From NCBI GenBank assembly GCA_029204225.1, contig CM055102.1, positions 29,132,969 through 29,196,968 of the forward strand: DNA of 64,000 nt. The letters are read 5' to 3'. Each line of letters opens with the position of its first letter. The first letter of the stretch is position 1. Shown here one piece after another: positions 62,001 through 64,000 of this stretch. Made by a program: the position numbers and the translations under genes. The notes beneath the pieces were generated by a model. The model searched no databases and had not been told where the DNA came from. It was given only the letters and a program-made list of their open reading frames with translations. Source of the DNA: Diphasiastrum complanatum. Lineage: Eukaryota > Streptophyta > Lycopodiopsida > Lycopodiales > Lycopodiaceae.

Positions 62001-63760
62001 GGCAGATATCATTACTTATACAGCGATACTCCACTTACACTTGGTTCTTTCCTTGCCTTCTCAGATGCGAGATGTGTTGGTTTATTATTACGAGAGATGT
62101 TTACTTTGAGATCTTCCTTTTTATTGCATGCTTCTGATGTGGATCATAGTCAGTCCCACATTACGCACTTTTTTCAGCTGTGTTCACAACTTTTCCCCAA
62201 ATATATTGGGCAGCCCCCTGGTTTTGAACATGCTCCTTGCATTCTTCCTAAAAGCTCTTACAAACAATTTCATAGGATCGTTATAATTCTAAAATTTGGA
62301 AAAAGGTTCAAAAAATAAAATATTTGGTATTTAATTGGTTGCGTAGACTCCAAGAAACATAAGGTTTAAACACACCATCAAAGTTGAGTCTAGAGCCAAT
62401 TCACAAAACTACTGAAACAGCTTTTCATAGACCATAACATAGTTGCTTAGCGTTTCTAGAAACACGTCCAGAAAGGCGTTCAGAAACGAGTTTCTGAAAC
62501 ACGTTTCTGGTTTAGGGCAGCGTTTCTCAGAAACGTTTGTTTGTTTGCTTTTGTTTTCTGGTTTGAAGCACTTGCATTTAGACAAATGAAGACATCTAAA
62601 GACATGTTTATTGAATGTAGGGGAGGGGACTGGTTTGCTTCGACTTCATAGTACATATCGCCATGATCTAAAGATATATAGCTCTGATGAGGGTCGTGTA
62701 CAGGTATGCCTCACCCATTACCTTGACATTTTAGTTCCTTATTGACTACATTTTGTGTTGGTAACAAAAAGAATGCTTGATTGACTACATTTTGTGTTGG
62801 TAACAAAAAGAATGCTTGATTTTATTGAGGTGATGCCTTCAATGAACTTGATCATGTCTCAACTGCTATCATAGAGGCTTCTAGAAAGTTGTGGAAGATA
62901 GCTAGGGAAAATACCCACAATAATTGTTTCAGAGCCATGATTTACCACCCAACCACATTCTTGGCTATCTGAATCCATACTTGAAAGAAGGATGTAGGCA
63001 AGGGATGAGAGTAACCCCGAACCCAATTTGTTGTTCCTCTGTGTTGTCCTATGAAGTATTTGTGCATCATGAAGTAGGTGGTGTGATTATACACCAATGC
63101 AGAGGAAAGATAGAGATGAAGTGCGCTTCAATTTTTTTACTCTTTCATCTACCTATTTTCATAATGAAATACTGGTAGTTGTACTTCAAGTGTGAAGTTC
63201 CAGTTTTTCTTGCAGCACTTCAATTTTTTTATAACTTCATTTTGAAGTTCAGAGTTTTGACCTAATTCTGTGTATTTGTATTTCTGAATTTTTTGTCTAT
63301 TTCTTGTGTGTGTGTTACTCCCAGTTCTCACCTAATAATGCTGCAAATCCTTTTCTGATAAATGTTCTGCAATACCAGATGTCTGCTGCAGCCTTTGCTA
63401 AAGGCCTGCTGGACCTGGAAGGACAGTTGACTCCTATATTGGTACGTACTAATTAAGGAGATGTGCCTTACTGGCTATCATTTTTACATCTTATAAGCAT
63501 TACTTAGACCTCATACTTTAGAAATAAAATCATAACTTATGTCTGTCATACTTTTTTGGAGTCACATGAGCCGGTCCAGTCTGTTGATCATATGAAACAC
63601 ATTGCATCACTGTTTTGTAAACCTCATGAATAATTTCTTTCCCAATAATATTTACTCCTTAAGCACCGAACAGTTCATTTTGCAGGTTTCTCTTGTTAGC
63701 AAGGATTCTCCAATGCTCGATGGTCTTGATACAGCCAGCATTGAGATGGAAGCAGCTAAA
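4143..63760 (+). CDS. VIH: Diphosphoinositol pentakisphosphate kinase (PPIP5K/VIP1, plant VIH), 5' 20 exons
   Basis: The family phosphorylates the 1-position of InsP6 or 5-InsP7 to give 1-InsP7 and InsP8, cytosolic signals of phosphate status read by SPX domains; in Arabidopsis VIH2 is also linked to jasmonate signalling. Twenty exons (listed separately) join in phase into 639 codons without stops. Residues about 50-410 are the ATP-grasp kinase domain ([57 protein letters not shown]). From residue 413 the histidine-acid-phosphatase-like domain begins with [10 protein letters not shown]. The remaining C-terminal 40% lies beyond the window. Start: the ATG at 4143 is the first in-frame ATG before an acidic low-complexity N terminus. 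Introns range from 141 bp to 11.2 kb and hold most of the transposons in the window. Identification rests on near-continuous similarity to the remembered Arabidopsis VIH2 protein. Confidence 0.97.
4898..4957 (+). CDS. VIH: VIH exon 2 (codons 67-86)
   Basis: Encodes [20 protein letters not shown], matching the family segment before the FGD loop. Acceptor is ttatag; donor is GAG followed by gtcaga, a weak but usable site. Phase 0 at both ends. Intron 1 (557 bp) upstream holds nothing recognisable. Confidence 0.9.
5622..5687 (+). repeat. (GA)33 microsatellite in intron 2
   Basis: Uninterrupted AG/GA dinucleotides cover about 66 bp and end 37 bp upstream of the exon 3 acceptor, where the branch point and pyrimidine tract would normally lie. 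The rest of intron 2 (4958-5724) shows nothing recognisable. Confidence 0.97.
5725..5771 (+). CDS. VIH: VIH exon 3 (codons 87-102 part)
   Basis: 47-bp exon encoding [15 protein letters not shown] plus two bases of an Arg codon. Acceptor is gtgtcag, donor is AG followed by gttagt. It leads into the 9.3-kb intron 3. Confidence 0.93.
6120..6297 (+). repeat. Dispersed repeat, copy 1 (pair with 13967-14121)
   Basis: Shares blocks with 13967-14121 in the same order and orientation, including ccctcgatct, a cacacaca-bearing block, tgtgct.taggatta and ttaggctcctagct.tggcatccca. The two copies lie 7.8 kb apart within intron 3. They could be remnants of an LTR pair or two insertions of an uncharacterised family; which one is not clear. 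Confidence 0.6.
6338..8085 (-). mobile_element. Rearranged Ty1/copia remnant with paired LTRs
   Basis: Two similar direct repeats of about 260-275 bp flank the element: 6338-6612 (3' LTR) and 7825-8085 (5' LTR, TG...CA). A minus-strand primer-binding-site match (gctgtgatacca, 7809-7820) adjoins the right LTR, which fixes antisense orientation. Inside, the minus strand encodes an integrase start (6623-6883, with LEITHADLW and FSRKVRSIF) and a gag zinc knuckle (about 7370-7430, [14 protein letters not shown], last Cys changed to Tyr). The gag N terminus ([11 protein letters not shown], about 7486-7518) instead reads on the plus strand, so part of the element is inverted. Protease, RT and RNase H are not seen. 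Confidence 0.8.
8139..8526 (+). mobile_element. LTR plus initiator-Met primer binding site
   Basis: A 375-bp segment runs from tgttacgtcc (8139) to ccttaca (8513), i.e. TG...CA ends. One base later comes tggtatcagagt (8515-8526), which differs at one position from the plant tRNA-iMet primer-binding site TGGTATCAGAGC. This is the standard end of a 5' LTR. No second copy of this LTR was found in the window. Confidence 0.75.
8527..12370. other. 3.8 kb of intron 3 without recognisable genes
   Basis: AT-rich sequence following a good primer-binding site, where gag-pol should be. All six frames are closed at short intervals and no retroelement motif was found by eye. It may be the internal region of a non-autonomous (LARD-like) LTR element or a very old one. 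Confidence 0.5.
12687..12698 (+). mobile_element. Second primer-binding-site-like motif
   Basis: tagtatcagagc matches the tRNA-iMet primer-binding site with one change and directly follows ctcaca, a plausible LTR end. The upstream LTR would occupy some 300 bp before 12687, but its start is not defined and no 3' copy was seen. No coding sequence follows. Confidence 0.45.
13100..13640 (-). mobile_element. LINE ORF2 C-terminal remnant
   Basis: On the minus strand, about 13540-13460 reads [13 protein letters not shown] followed by YEI after a stop. This matches the C-terminal zinc-knuckle region (EEHFIF.CP.YYEI) of the LINE family found elsewhere in the window. The rest is frameshifted and only weakly readable. 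Confidence 0.55.
13967..14121 (+). repeat. Dispersed repeat, copy 2 (pair with 6120-6297)
   Basis: Second copy of the repeat described at 6120-6297, with an ordered series of shared blocks ending in ttaggctcctagctgtggcatccca. The remainder of intron 3 after it (14122-15089) shows no gene or element that can be named. Confidence 0.6.
15090..15173 (+). CDS. VIH: VIH exon 4 (codons 102 part-130 part)
   Basis: Encodes (R)[20 protein letters not shown] and on to ASLR(K), a strongly conserved ATP-grasp core segment. Acceptor is a T-rich tract ending gcag, donor is gtgagt. Both boundaries are phase 2. Confidence 0.96.
15174..16200. other. 5' part of intron 4, no gene seen
   Basis: No coding motif found. 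A roughly 25-bp near-duplicate (acatcatgtt.tgaaatccac) occurs at about 15693-15740. The 3' portion may be decayed LTR of the gypsy piece that follows. Confidence 0.5.
16201..17283 (-). mobile_element. Ty3/gypsy integrase-chromodomain fragment
   Basis: On the minus strand, from 17283 downward: integrase core ([19 protein letters not shown]), integrase C terminus ([40 protein letters not shown]), then a chromodomain ([21 protein letters not shown]) near 16490-16560. The non-coding 3' flank (about 16200-16375) is similar to that of the intron 9 gypsy (about 30980-31090), so both belong to one family. Frameshifts and a TAG in place of the Gln codon found in the intron 9 copy show it is inactive. 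Confidence 0.85.
17284..17990 (+). mobile_element. Ty3/gypsy RT and start of RNase H fragment
   Basis: Reads [35 protein letters not shown], then YFDDILVFS, the RT catalytic motif, intact, and [11 protein letters not shown]. The RNase H region after about 17700 is frameshifted but matches the intron 9 copy. It is on the strand opposite to the integrase fragment that ends one base upstream, so the two are head-to-head. Its 3' end meets the LINE at about 17990. Confidence 0.88.
17998..19800 (-). mobile_element. LINE fragment A (endonuclease end to RT)
   Basis: Minus strand, from 19793 downward: C-terminal half of an APE-type endonuclease ([30 protein letters not shown]), an EN-RT linker, then RT ([43 protein letters not shown]). 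The RT signature YADD is YAND here, losing one catalytic Asp. Frameshifts occur near 18690 and 19350. The end after the RT (about 18000) is truncated and adjoins the gypsy RNase H piece. Confidence 0.88.
19860..21540 (-). mobile_element. LINE fragment B (RT to 3' region)
   Basis: Minus strand, from about 21520: RT with [20 protein letters not shown] and the catalytic YADDVGLVS, a post-RT region ([20 protein letters not shown]), an [19 protein letters not shown] segment, and a C-terminal part down to about 20100. The same segments occur on the plus strand at 57900-59450 (LINE E), so they are one family. It is 5' truncated and has several frame breaks. LINE A lies just downstream on the plus map in the same orientation. 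Confidence 0.87.
21972..22035 (+). CDS. VIH: VIH exon 5 (codons 130 part-151)
   Basis: Encodes (K)[13 protein letters not shown] and then HDRRKVYA, a conserved ATP-grasp stretch. Acceptor is gtaag, donor is gtatgc. Enters phase 2, leaves phase 0. Confidence 0.95.
22036..23192. other. Intron 5, 5' part, nothing recognised
   Basis: AT-rich intronic sequence; short overlapping runs only. A small palindromic stretch (caaacatttgaaatgtttg) occurs near 22970-22990. Confidence 0.6.
23301..23648 (-). mobile_element. LINE fragment C, 3' end with CTTT/CT tail
   Basis: Minus-strand copy of the LINE 3' terminus: ggcatggaaaagacattaat, then aaagctttctttctttctttctctctct ending at about 23301. The same terminus ends LINE D (54.3 kb) and LINE E (59.6 kb). 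About 350 bp of the element are retained, and the 5' side starts directly at a (CT)n tract. Confidence 0.88.
23649..23696 (+). repeat. (GA)24 microsatellite abutting LINE C
   Basis: Pure GA tract; on the LINE's own strand this is (CT)n immediately 5' of the element. Confidence 0.97.
24099..24252 (+). CDS. VIH: VIH exon 6 (codons 152-203 part)
   Basis: Encodes [35 protein letters not shown] and KPFVEKPVD; the KPFVEKP segment is a nucleotide-binding element of the ATP-grasp fold. Acceptor tttcag, donor G followed by gtgaga, phase 1. Intron 6 (24253-25522) contains nothing recognisable. Confidence 0.96.
25523..25593 (+). CDS. VIH: VIH exon 7 (codons 203 part-226)
   Basis: Encodes (G)[18 protein letters not shown] and ELFRK. 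Acceptor atctcag. The donor is AAG followed by gcaagt, so intron 7 (25594-26056) is a GC-AG intron; the GC donor is required because the next exon continues the conserved protein in phase 0. Confidence 0.95.
26057..26161 (+). CDS. VIH: VIH exon 8 (codons 227-261)
   Basis: Encodes [20 protein letters not shown] then [15 protein letters not shown], among the best conserved parts of the kinase domain, with Arg and Lys residues contacting nucleotide and inositol phosphate. Acceptor tgtcag, donor gtaccg. Intron 8 (26162-26762) has nothing recognisable. Confidence 0.97.
26763..26855 (+). CDS. VIH: VIH exon 9 (codons 262-292)
   Basis: Encodes [20 protein letters not shown] and on to GKE, the conserved signature before the second metal-binding segment. 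Acceptor ggtcag, donor gtacct. It leads into the 5.5-kb intron 9. Confidence 0.97.
26856..27900. other. Intron 9, 5' part, no gene seen
   Basis: No recognisable coding sequence; a 5' LTR and primer-binding site for the gypsy element that follows were looked for here and not found with confidence. Confidence 0.5.
27900..31800 (+). mobile_element. Ty3/gypsy chromovirus-type element lacking protease and RT
   Basis: Gag from about 28003 (retrotrans_gag with [14 protein letters not shown], two in-frame TAGs at 28315 and 28843) ends in a CX2CX4HX4C knuckle ([14 protein letters not shown], about 28855). It then jumps at about 28982 straight to RNase H ([44 protein letters not shown]), so protease and RT are deleted. 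Integrase follows with the HHCC finger (C..C near 29858), [11 protein letters not shown] and [14 protein letters not shown], with a small gap where HPQ.DGQTE is expected (about 30213), and a chromodomain ([16 protein letters not shown]) ends at 30925. The non-coding tail probably includes the 3' LTR, perhaps from about 31073. Sense orientation inside intron 9. Confidence 0.88.
32338..32412 (+). CDS. VIH: VIH exon 10 (codons 293-317)
   Basis: Encodes [20 protein letters not shown] and AFGQS. Acceptor tatgcag, donor TCA followed by gtaagc. Phase 0 at both ends. Intron 10 (32413-33112) shows nothing recognisable. Confidence 0.97.
33113..33198 (+). CDS. VIH: VIH exon 11 (codons 318-346 part)
   Basis: Encodes [20 protein letters not shown] then WSFVKNSY(K). 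The CDVNGW motif supplies the metal-coordinating Asp and Asn typical of ATP-grasp kinases (residues about 334 and 336), both present. Acceptor tggcag, donor gtaggt, phase 2. Intron 11 (33199-33638) shows nothing recognisable. Confidence 0.97.
33639..33842 (+). CDS. VIH: VIH exon 12 (codons 346 part-414 part)
   Basis: Longest exon of the window. Encodes [20 protein letters not shown], a Ser/Pro-rich linker, and [17 protein letters not shown] plus two bases of the catalytic-motif His codon. It closes the kinase domain and opens the phosphatase-like domain. Acceptor ctgcag, donor gtgcgt, phase 2. Confidence 0.97.
33984..34083 (+). CDS. VIH: VIH exon 13 (codons 414 part-447)
   Basis: Completes the histidine-acid-phosphatase motif (R)[14 protein letters not shown], then [18 protein letters not shown]. 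The motif is split by a 141-bp intron, the shortest in the gene. Acceptor atgcag, donor gtaagg. Confidence 0.97.
38454..38465 (-). other. Primer binding site (tRNA-iMet)
   Basis: gctctgatacca is the exact reverse complement of the plant initiator-Met primer-binding site, one base inside the LTR. It fixes the element's minus orientation. Confidence 0.92.
38467..38824 (-). repeat. 5' LTR of the intron 13 gypsy element
   Basis: 358 bp with TG...CA ends. Aligns over its full length with 59967-60324 at roughly 90% identity by eye (some 30-40 differences), in the same orientation. More GC-rich than the surrounding intron. Confidence 0.92.
38830..39245 (+). pseudogene. hAT-type (DUF659-like) transposase remnant
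   Basis: GC-rich patch starting at the outer edge of the 5' LTR. Reading across frames gives ordered pieces: [35 protein letters not shown], then [18 protein letters not shown] and VFGDEFW, then [20 protein letters not shown] and [10 protein letters not shown]. The RFA..FL.L..LL....L and IYEFMDR segments recall the DUF659/hAT transposase family. At least two frameshifts. The LTR element probably inserted next to or into it. No terminal repeats or target duplication were identified. Confidence 0.6.
39246..41287. other. Intron 13, 3' part, mostly unrecognised
   Basis: AT-rich intronic sequence. A short stretch near 39490-39580 reads [20 protein letters not shown], faintly gag-like, but it is too short to call. 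Confidence 0.5.
41288..41358 (+). CDS. VIH: VIH exon 14 (codons 448-471 part)
   Basis: Encodes [20 protein letters not shown] and PRA(R), matching the family helix after RHGDRTP. Acceptor gattag, donor AG followed by gttaag, phase 2. Confidence 0.96.
41736..42638. mobile_element. Fold-back / long-TIR element in intron 14
   Basis: Terminal inverted repeats catagttttgggaa (41736-41749) and ttcccaaaactatg (42625-42638) match perfectly. Inside, the left arm (about 41860-42070) and right arm (about 42400-42590) are inverted copies of each other over about 200 bp with moderate divergence. Both arms are rich in TTTCCCC/GGGGAAA words. No ORF with transposase features, so it is a non-autonomous DNA element. 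Superfamily not assigned; a clear target duplication was not found. Confidence 0.85.
43194..43275 (+). CDS. VIH: VIH exon 15 (codons 471 part-498)
   Basis: Encodes (R)[18 protein letters not shown] and RHVKAVLEE; an acidic Ser-rich loop followed by the conserved KAVLEE helix. Acceptor gtgcag, donor gtagat. Confidence 0.96.
43276..44530. other. Intron 15, 5' part, nothing recognised
   Basis: AT-rich sequence; the open stretches here have no recognisable motif or codon-usage signature. Confidence 0.55.
44535..45000 (+). mobile_element. Ty3/gypsy RT relic
   Basis: Reads [13 protein letters not shown], then after a stop [12 protein letters not shown], recalling the gypsy FSK.DL..GYHQIR...TAF block. 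Further on come [18 protein letters not shown] and [10 protein letters not shown], recalling the C-terminal RT block (YLGF.....G...DP...FLG...YYRRF). The catalytic YFDD region between them is deleted. Confidence 0.65.
45142..45411 (+). CDS. Unidentified 90-codon ORF in intron 15
   Basis: Starts with ATG and is open to a stop at 45411. The product is Lys/Glu-rich with likely amphipathic helices ([37 protein letters not shown]) and has no membrane segment or motif that I recognise. It follows the gypsy RT relic on the same strand. It could be a retroelement piece, a captured exon or chance; the even charge pattern is why it is listed. Confidence 0.3.
   Translation: MLSASYNEGSRNSIHGNAQVIVRAWKHVEMALATIDAFVENNVEQIPHKYRTTEMGERHVQLVISAIYKQQDILREVNEMLKNMGFKCI
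45946..46104 (+). CDS. VIH: VIH exon 16 (codons 499-551)
   Basis: Encodes [20 protein letters not shown], an acidic linker, and [19 protein letters not shown]. The GGxFSGIxRKVQLKP and [14 protein letters not shown] blocks are hallmarks of the PPIP5K phosphatase-like domain. Acceptor ttttcag, donor gtaatt. Confidence 0.97.
46105..47181. other. Intron 16, 5' part, nothing recognised
   Basis: No named element or gene found in this stretch. Confidence 0.5.
47182..47563 (-). repeat. Probable 3' LTR of the intron 16 gypsy element
   Basis: GC-richer segment ending ggttctaaca (47563), i.e. TGTTAGAACC on the element strand. It is immediately preceded there by a polypurine tract (aaaggagagaaggat) next to the chromodomain region. 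The far boundary at 47182 (tgaatact) is a guess. No partner LTR was found. Confidence 0.55.
47564..51000 (-). mobile_element. Decayed Ty3/gypsy element (gag to chromodomain)
   Basis: Minus order: gag pieces near 51000-50750 ([19 protein letters not shown]); RT from about 50280 ([49 protein letters not shown]); RNase H ([25 protein letters not shown]-type end decayed); integrase near 48550-48200 ([30 protein letters not shown]); and a chromodomain-like [12 protein letters not shown] near 47690. Every domain has stops or frame changes. In antisense orientation within VIH intron 16. Confidence 0.85.
51332..51374 (+). CDS. VIH: VIH exon 17 (codons 552-566 part)
   Basis: 43-bp micro-exon encoding [14 protein letters not shown](G). 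It sits between a 5.2-kb and an 11.2-kb intron. Acceptor tttacag, donor gtgagt, phase 1. The following exon supplies the rest of the Gly codon and continues EGTGLLRLH, confirming it. Confidence 0.95.
51375..52430. other. Intron 17, 5' part, nothing recognised
   Basis: AT-rich; no element could be named before the gypsy relic at 52440. Confidence 0.5.
52440..52830 (+). mobile_element. Ty3/gypsy integrase N-terminal relic
   Basis: Reads [20 protein letters not shown] then, across frame breaks, [18 protein letters not shown], the CX2C half of the integrase zinc finger. Sense orientation. It ends about 120 bp before the (CT)n tract that precedes LINE D. Confidence 0.6.
52950..52999 (+). repeat. 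(CT)25 microsatellite immediately 5' of LINE D
   Basis: Pure CT dinucleotides; the LINE 5' region begins within a few bases of its end. Confidence 0.97.
53000..54358 (+). mobile_element. LINE D: ORF1-only, with 3' end and CT tail
   Basis: The 5' region has degenerate repeats of ctccatcgc and gatctgctgg (about 53040-53200). A Pro/Ser-rich segment, a coiled-coil-like helix ([19 protein letters not shown]) and an ORF1p-type RNA-binding C terminus follow: [49 protein letters not shown]1 has two compensating frame breaks (about 53650 and 53925) and stops at 54137. The LINE 3' terminus comes directly (ggcatggaaaagacgttaat, 54295-54314) with tail (CTTT)n(CT)n to 54358. ORF2 is wholly absent, so this is a non-autonomous derivative. 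Confidence 0.82.
55308..56195 (+). pseudogene. Gypsy-type gag ORF inserted in the LINE E endonuclease
   Basis: An open frame of about 295 codons carrying a retrotrans_gag domain ([52 protein letters not shown]), a Gln-rich helix ([13 protein letters not shown]) and a CX2CX3HX4C knuckle ([13 protein letters not shown]), stop near 56201. The flanking LINE endonuclease resumes directly after it. No LTR, protease or RT accompanies it. It is much better preserved than the other gag genes here, suggesting late arrival. Exact edges are uncertain by about 20 bp. Confidence 0.75.
57346..57620 (-). pseudogene. ULP1-like (C48) protease fragment with intact splice signals
   Basis: About 275 bp interrupts the LINE E RT. 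On its minus strand, 57504-57406 is a 33-codon open exon beginning [18 protein letters not shown], bounded by cctctcag upstream and gtaatt downstream. A second partial exon (57620-57600, ending DAQ then gtaacc) precedes it, with a 95-bp intron between. The spacing Q-x5-C-G matches the catalytic Gln/Cys of ULP1/SENP cysteine proteases. Because the intron is kept, the piece came from genomic DNA, not mRNA. Whether the source is a host gene or a transposon-borne ULP1 gene is unknown. Confidence 0.6.
59670..59966. other. Spacer between LINE E and gypsy 3' LTR
   Basis: Moderately GC-rich. A frame reading [20 protein letters not shown] is open for some 40 codons, but I cannot assign it. Confidence 0.4.
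59967..60324 (-). repeat. 3' LTR of the intron 17 gypsy element
   Basis: 358 bp, TG...CA, aligned end to end with the LTR at 38467-38824 (roughly 90% identity by eye). On the element strand it is preceded by a polypurine tract (cttaagggggagggag, 60325-60340), which marks it as the 3' LTR. Confidence 0.92.
60325..61596 (-). mobile_element. Ty3/gypsy element, 3' half (integrase-chromodomain)
   Basis: Minus order from about 61596: [14 protein letters not shown] (start of the integrase finger region), [62 protein letters not shown] and [10 protein letters not shown], so the catalytic Asp residues are present; then [38 protein letters not shown] and a chromodomain ([17 protein letters not shown]) ending at 60340. 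Only a few frame breaks. RNase H, RT and gag are missing. Confidence 0.9.
61573..61610. repeat. Perfect 15-bp hairpin at the gypsy/LINE junction
   Basis: tgacactcatatagg (61573-61587), an 8-nt loop (acctgctg), then cctatatgagtgtca (61596-61610), exact reverse complements. The left arm is gypsy coding sequence; the right arm adjoins the LINE fragment. It looks like a snap-back join. Confidence 0.95.
61611..62200 (+). mobile_element. LINE fragment F, internally deleted
   Basis: Opens with [20 protein letters not shown], equivalent to the LINE E endonuclease-RT linker ([20 protein letters not shown]). After [16 protein letters not shown] it jumps (about 61945) to the ORF2 C terminus ([31 protein letters not shown]). 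The whole RT is deleted. The rest of intron 17 to exon 18 is unassigned except for the palindrome cluster at 62451. Confidence 0.8.
62451..62535. repeat. Cluster of short palindromes (CGTTTCT/AGAAACG)
   Basis: About 85 bp made of alternating cgtttct and agaaac words that can fold on each other. It resembles the arms of the elements at 23193 and 41736 in design though not in sequence. No longer inverted arms were found. Confidence 0.7.
62621..62703 (+). CDS. VIH: VIH exon 18 (codons 566 part-593)
   Basis: Encodes (G)[20 protein letters not shown] then SDEGRVQ, a signature of the PPIP5K phosphatase-like domain. Acceptor atgtag at the end of the 11.2-kb intron 17, donor gtatgc. Confidence 0.97.
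63379..63441 (+). CDS. VIH: VIH exon 19 (codons 594-614)
   Basis: Encodes [20 protein letters not shown] and L, conserved with Arabidopsis. Acceptor taccag, donor TTG followed by gtacgt. Intron 18 (62704-63378) has a 34-bp direct duplication near 62741-62808 (tgattgactacattttgtgt...). Confidence 0.97.
63686..63760 (+). CDS. VIH: VIH exon 20 (codons 615-639)
   Basis: Encodes [20 protein letters not shown] and MEAAK. Acceptor ttgcag, donor gtaaga. Last exon that can be assigned with confidence; the gene continues to the right of the window. Confidence 0.97.
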
Positions 63761-64000
63761 GTAAGATTTTGTTTTCCCTTACAGGTTCATTTCAGCAACT
63801 GGTAATCAGTAAACCGATACTGCTTATAAAAACATGTCATCAACAAGACTTGTAAAAAAGAAAACTGAACTTTAACAAAATCTTTGAGTAAATTTTGTTC
63901 CATAAGTACAAATCATACATTCTATTTTTCAGTTGCAAAAAGAAATTCTCATTATGTCTTCAAACCTGAACACTGTTTCCACGACATACTATTGAGCCAG

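Noticed and set aside
63933-63995. Possible VIH exon 21 after tctatttttcag
   Set aside because: Good acceptor, in phase, and begins LQKEIL, but a stop follows after 20 codons and the match to the family sequence after MEAAK is weak. The true exon is probably beyond the window.

Overview
This is nuclear DNA from a land plant with a large, repeat-rich genome. Short coding exons are separated by kilobase introns filled with Ty1/copia, Ty3/gypsy, LINE and DNA-transposon debris. That pattern suits a gymnosperm, a fern or a lineage with similarly large introns; the species cannot be fixed from sequence alone.

Host gene. One host gene dominates the window: a plus-strand PPIP5K (VIP1/VIH family, inositol pyrophosphate kinase). 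Twenty exons were placed by reading splice sites and checking that reading phase is kept. They run from an ATG at 4143 to 63760 and give 639 codons, about 60% of a family member of roughly 1050 residues. Coding sequence is only 1.9 kb of about 59.6 kb. The N-terminal ATP-grasp kinase domain is complete (exons 1-12). The histidine-acid-phosphatase-like domain begins at the RHGDRTP motif, split between exons 12 and 13, and continues beyond the window. No exon carries a stop or frameshift, so the gene looks functional despite introns of 9.3, 6.8, 5.5, 7.2, 5.2 and 11.2 kb.

Layout. 1-1855: decayed copia element. 1856-4142: upstream region and 5' leader. Intron 3 (5772-15089): rearranged copia remnant, two LTR/primer-binding-site signatures without coding sequence, and a LINE tail. 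Intron 4: a gypsy element broken into head-to-head pieces, then two antisense LINE fragments. Intron 5: a CpG-rich inverted-repeat element containing a LINE 3' end. Intron 9: a sense gypsy element lacking protease and RT. Intron 13: the 5' half of an antisense gypsy element next to a hAT transposase remnant. Intron 14: a 0.9 kb fold-back element. Intron 15: a gypsy RT relic and an unidentified 90-codon ORF. Intron 16: a decayed antisense gypsy element with its LTR. Intron 17: a gypsy integrase relic, two head-to-tail sense LINEs (one carrying a gypsy-type gag and a spliced ULP1-protease-like fragment), the 3' half of an antisense gypsy element of the intron 13 family, and another LINE fragment.

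Most notable signals. (1) A LINE family whose 5' and 3' junctions repeatedly lie in (CT)n tracts in one fixed orientation. (2) Two halves of one gypsy family, in introns 13 and 17, whose truncation points nearly coincide, with a perfect 15-bp snap-back hairpin at one of them. (3) A gag ORF lodged inside a LINE endonuclease. (4) A captured intron-containing ULP1-like fragment. No rRNA, tRNA or CRISPR was seen.
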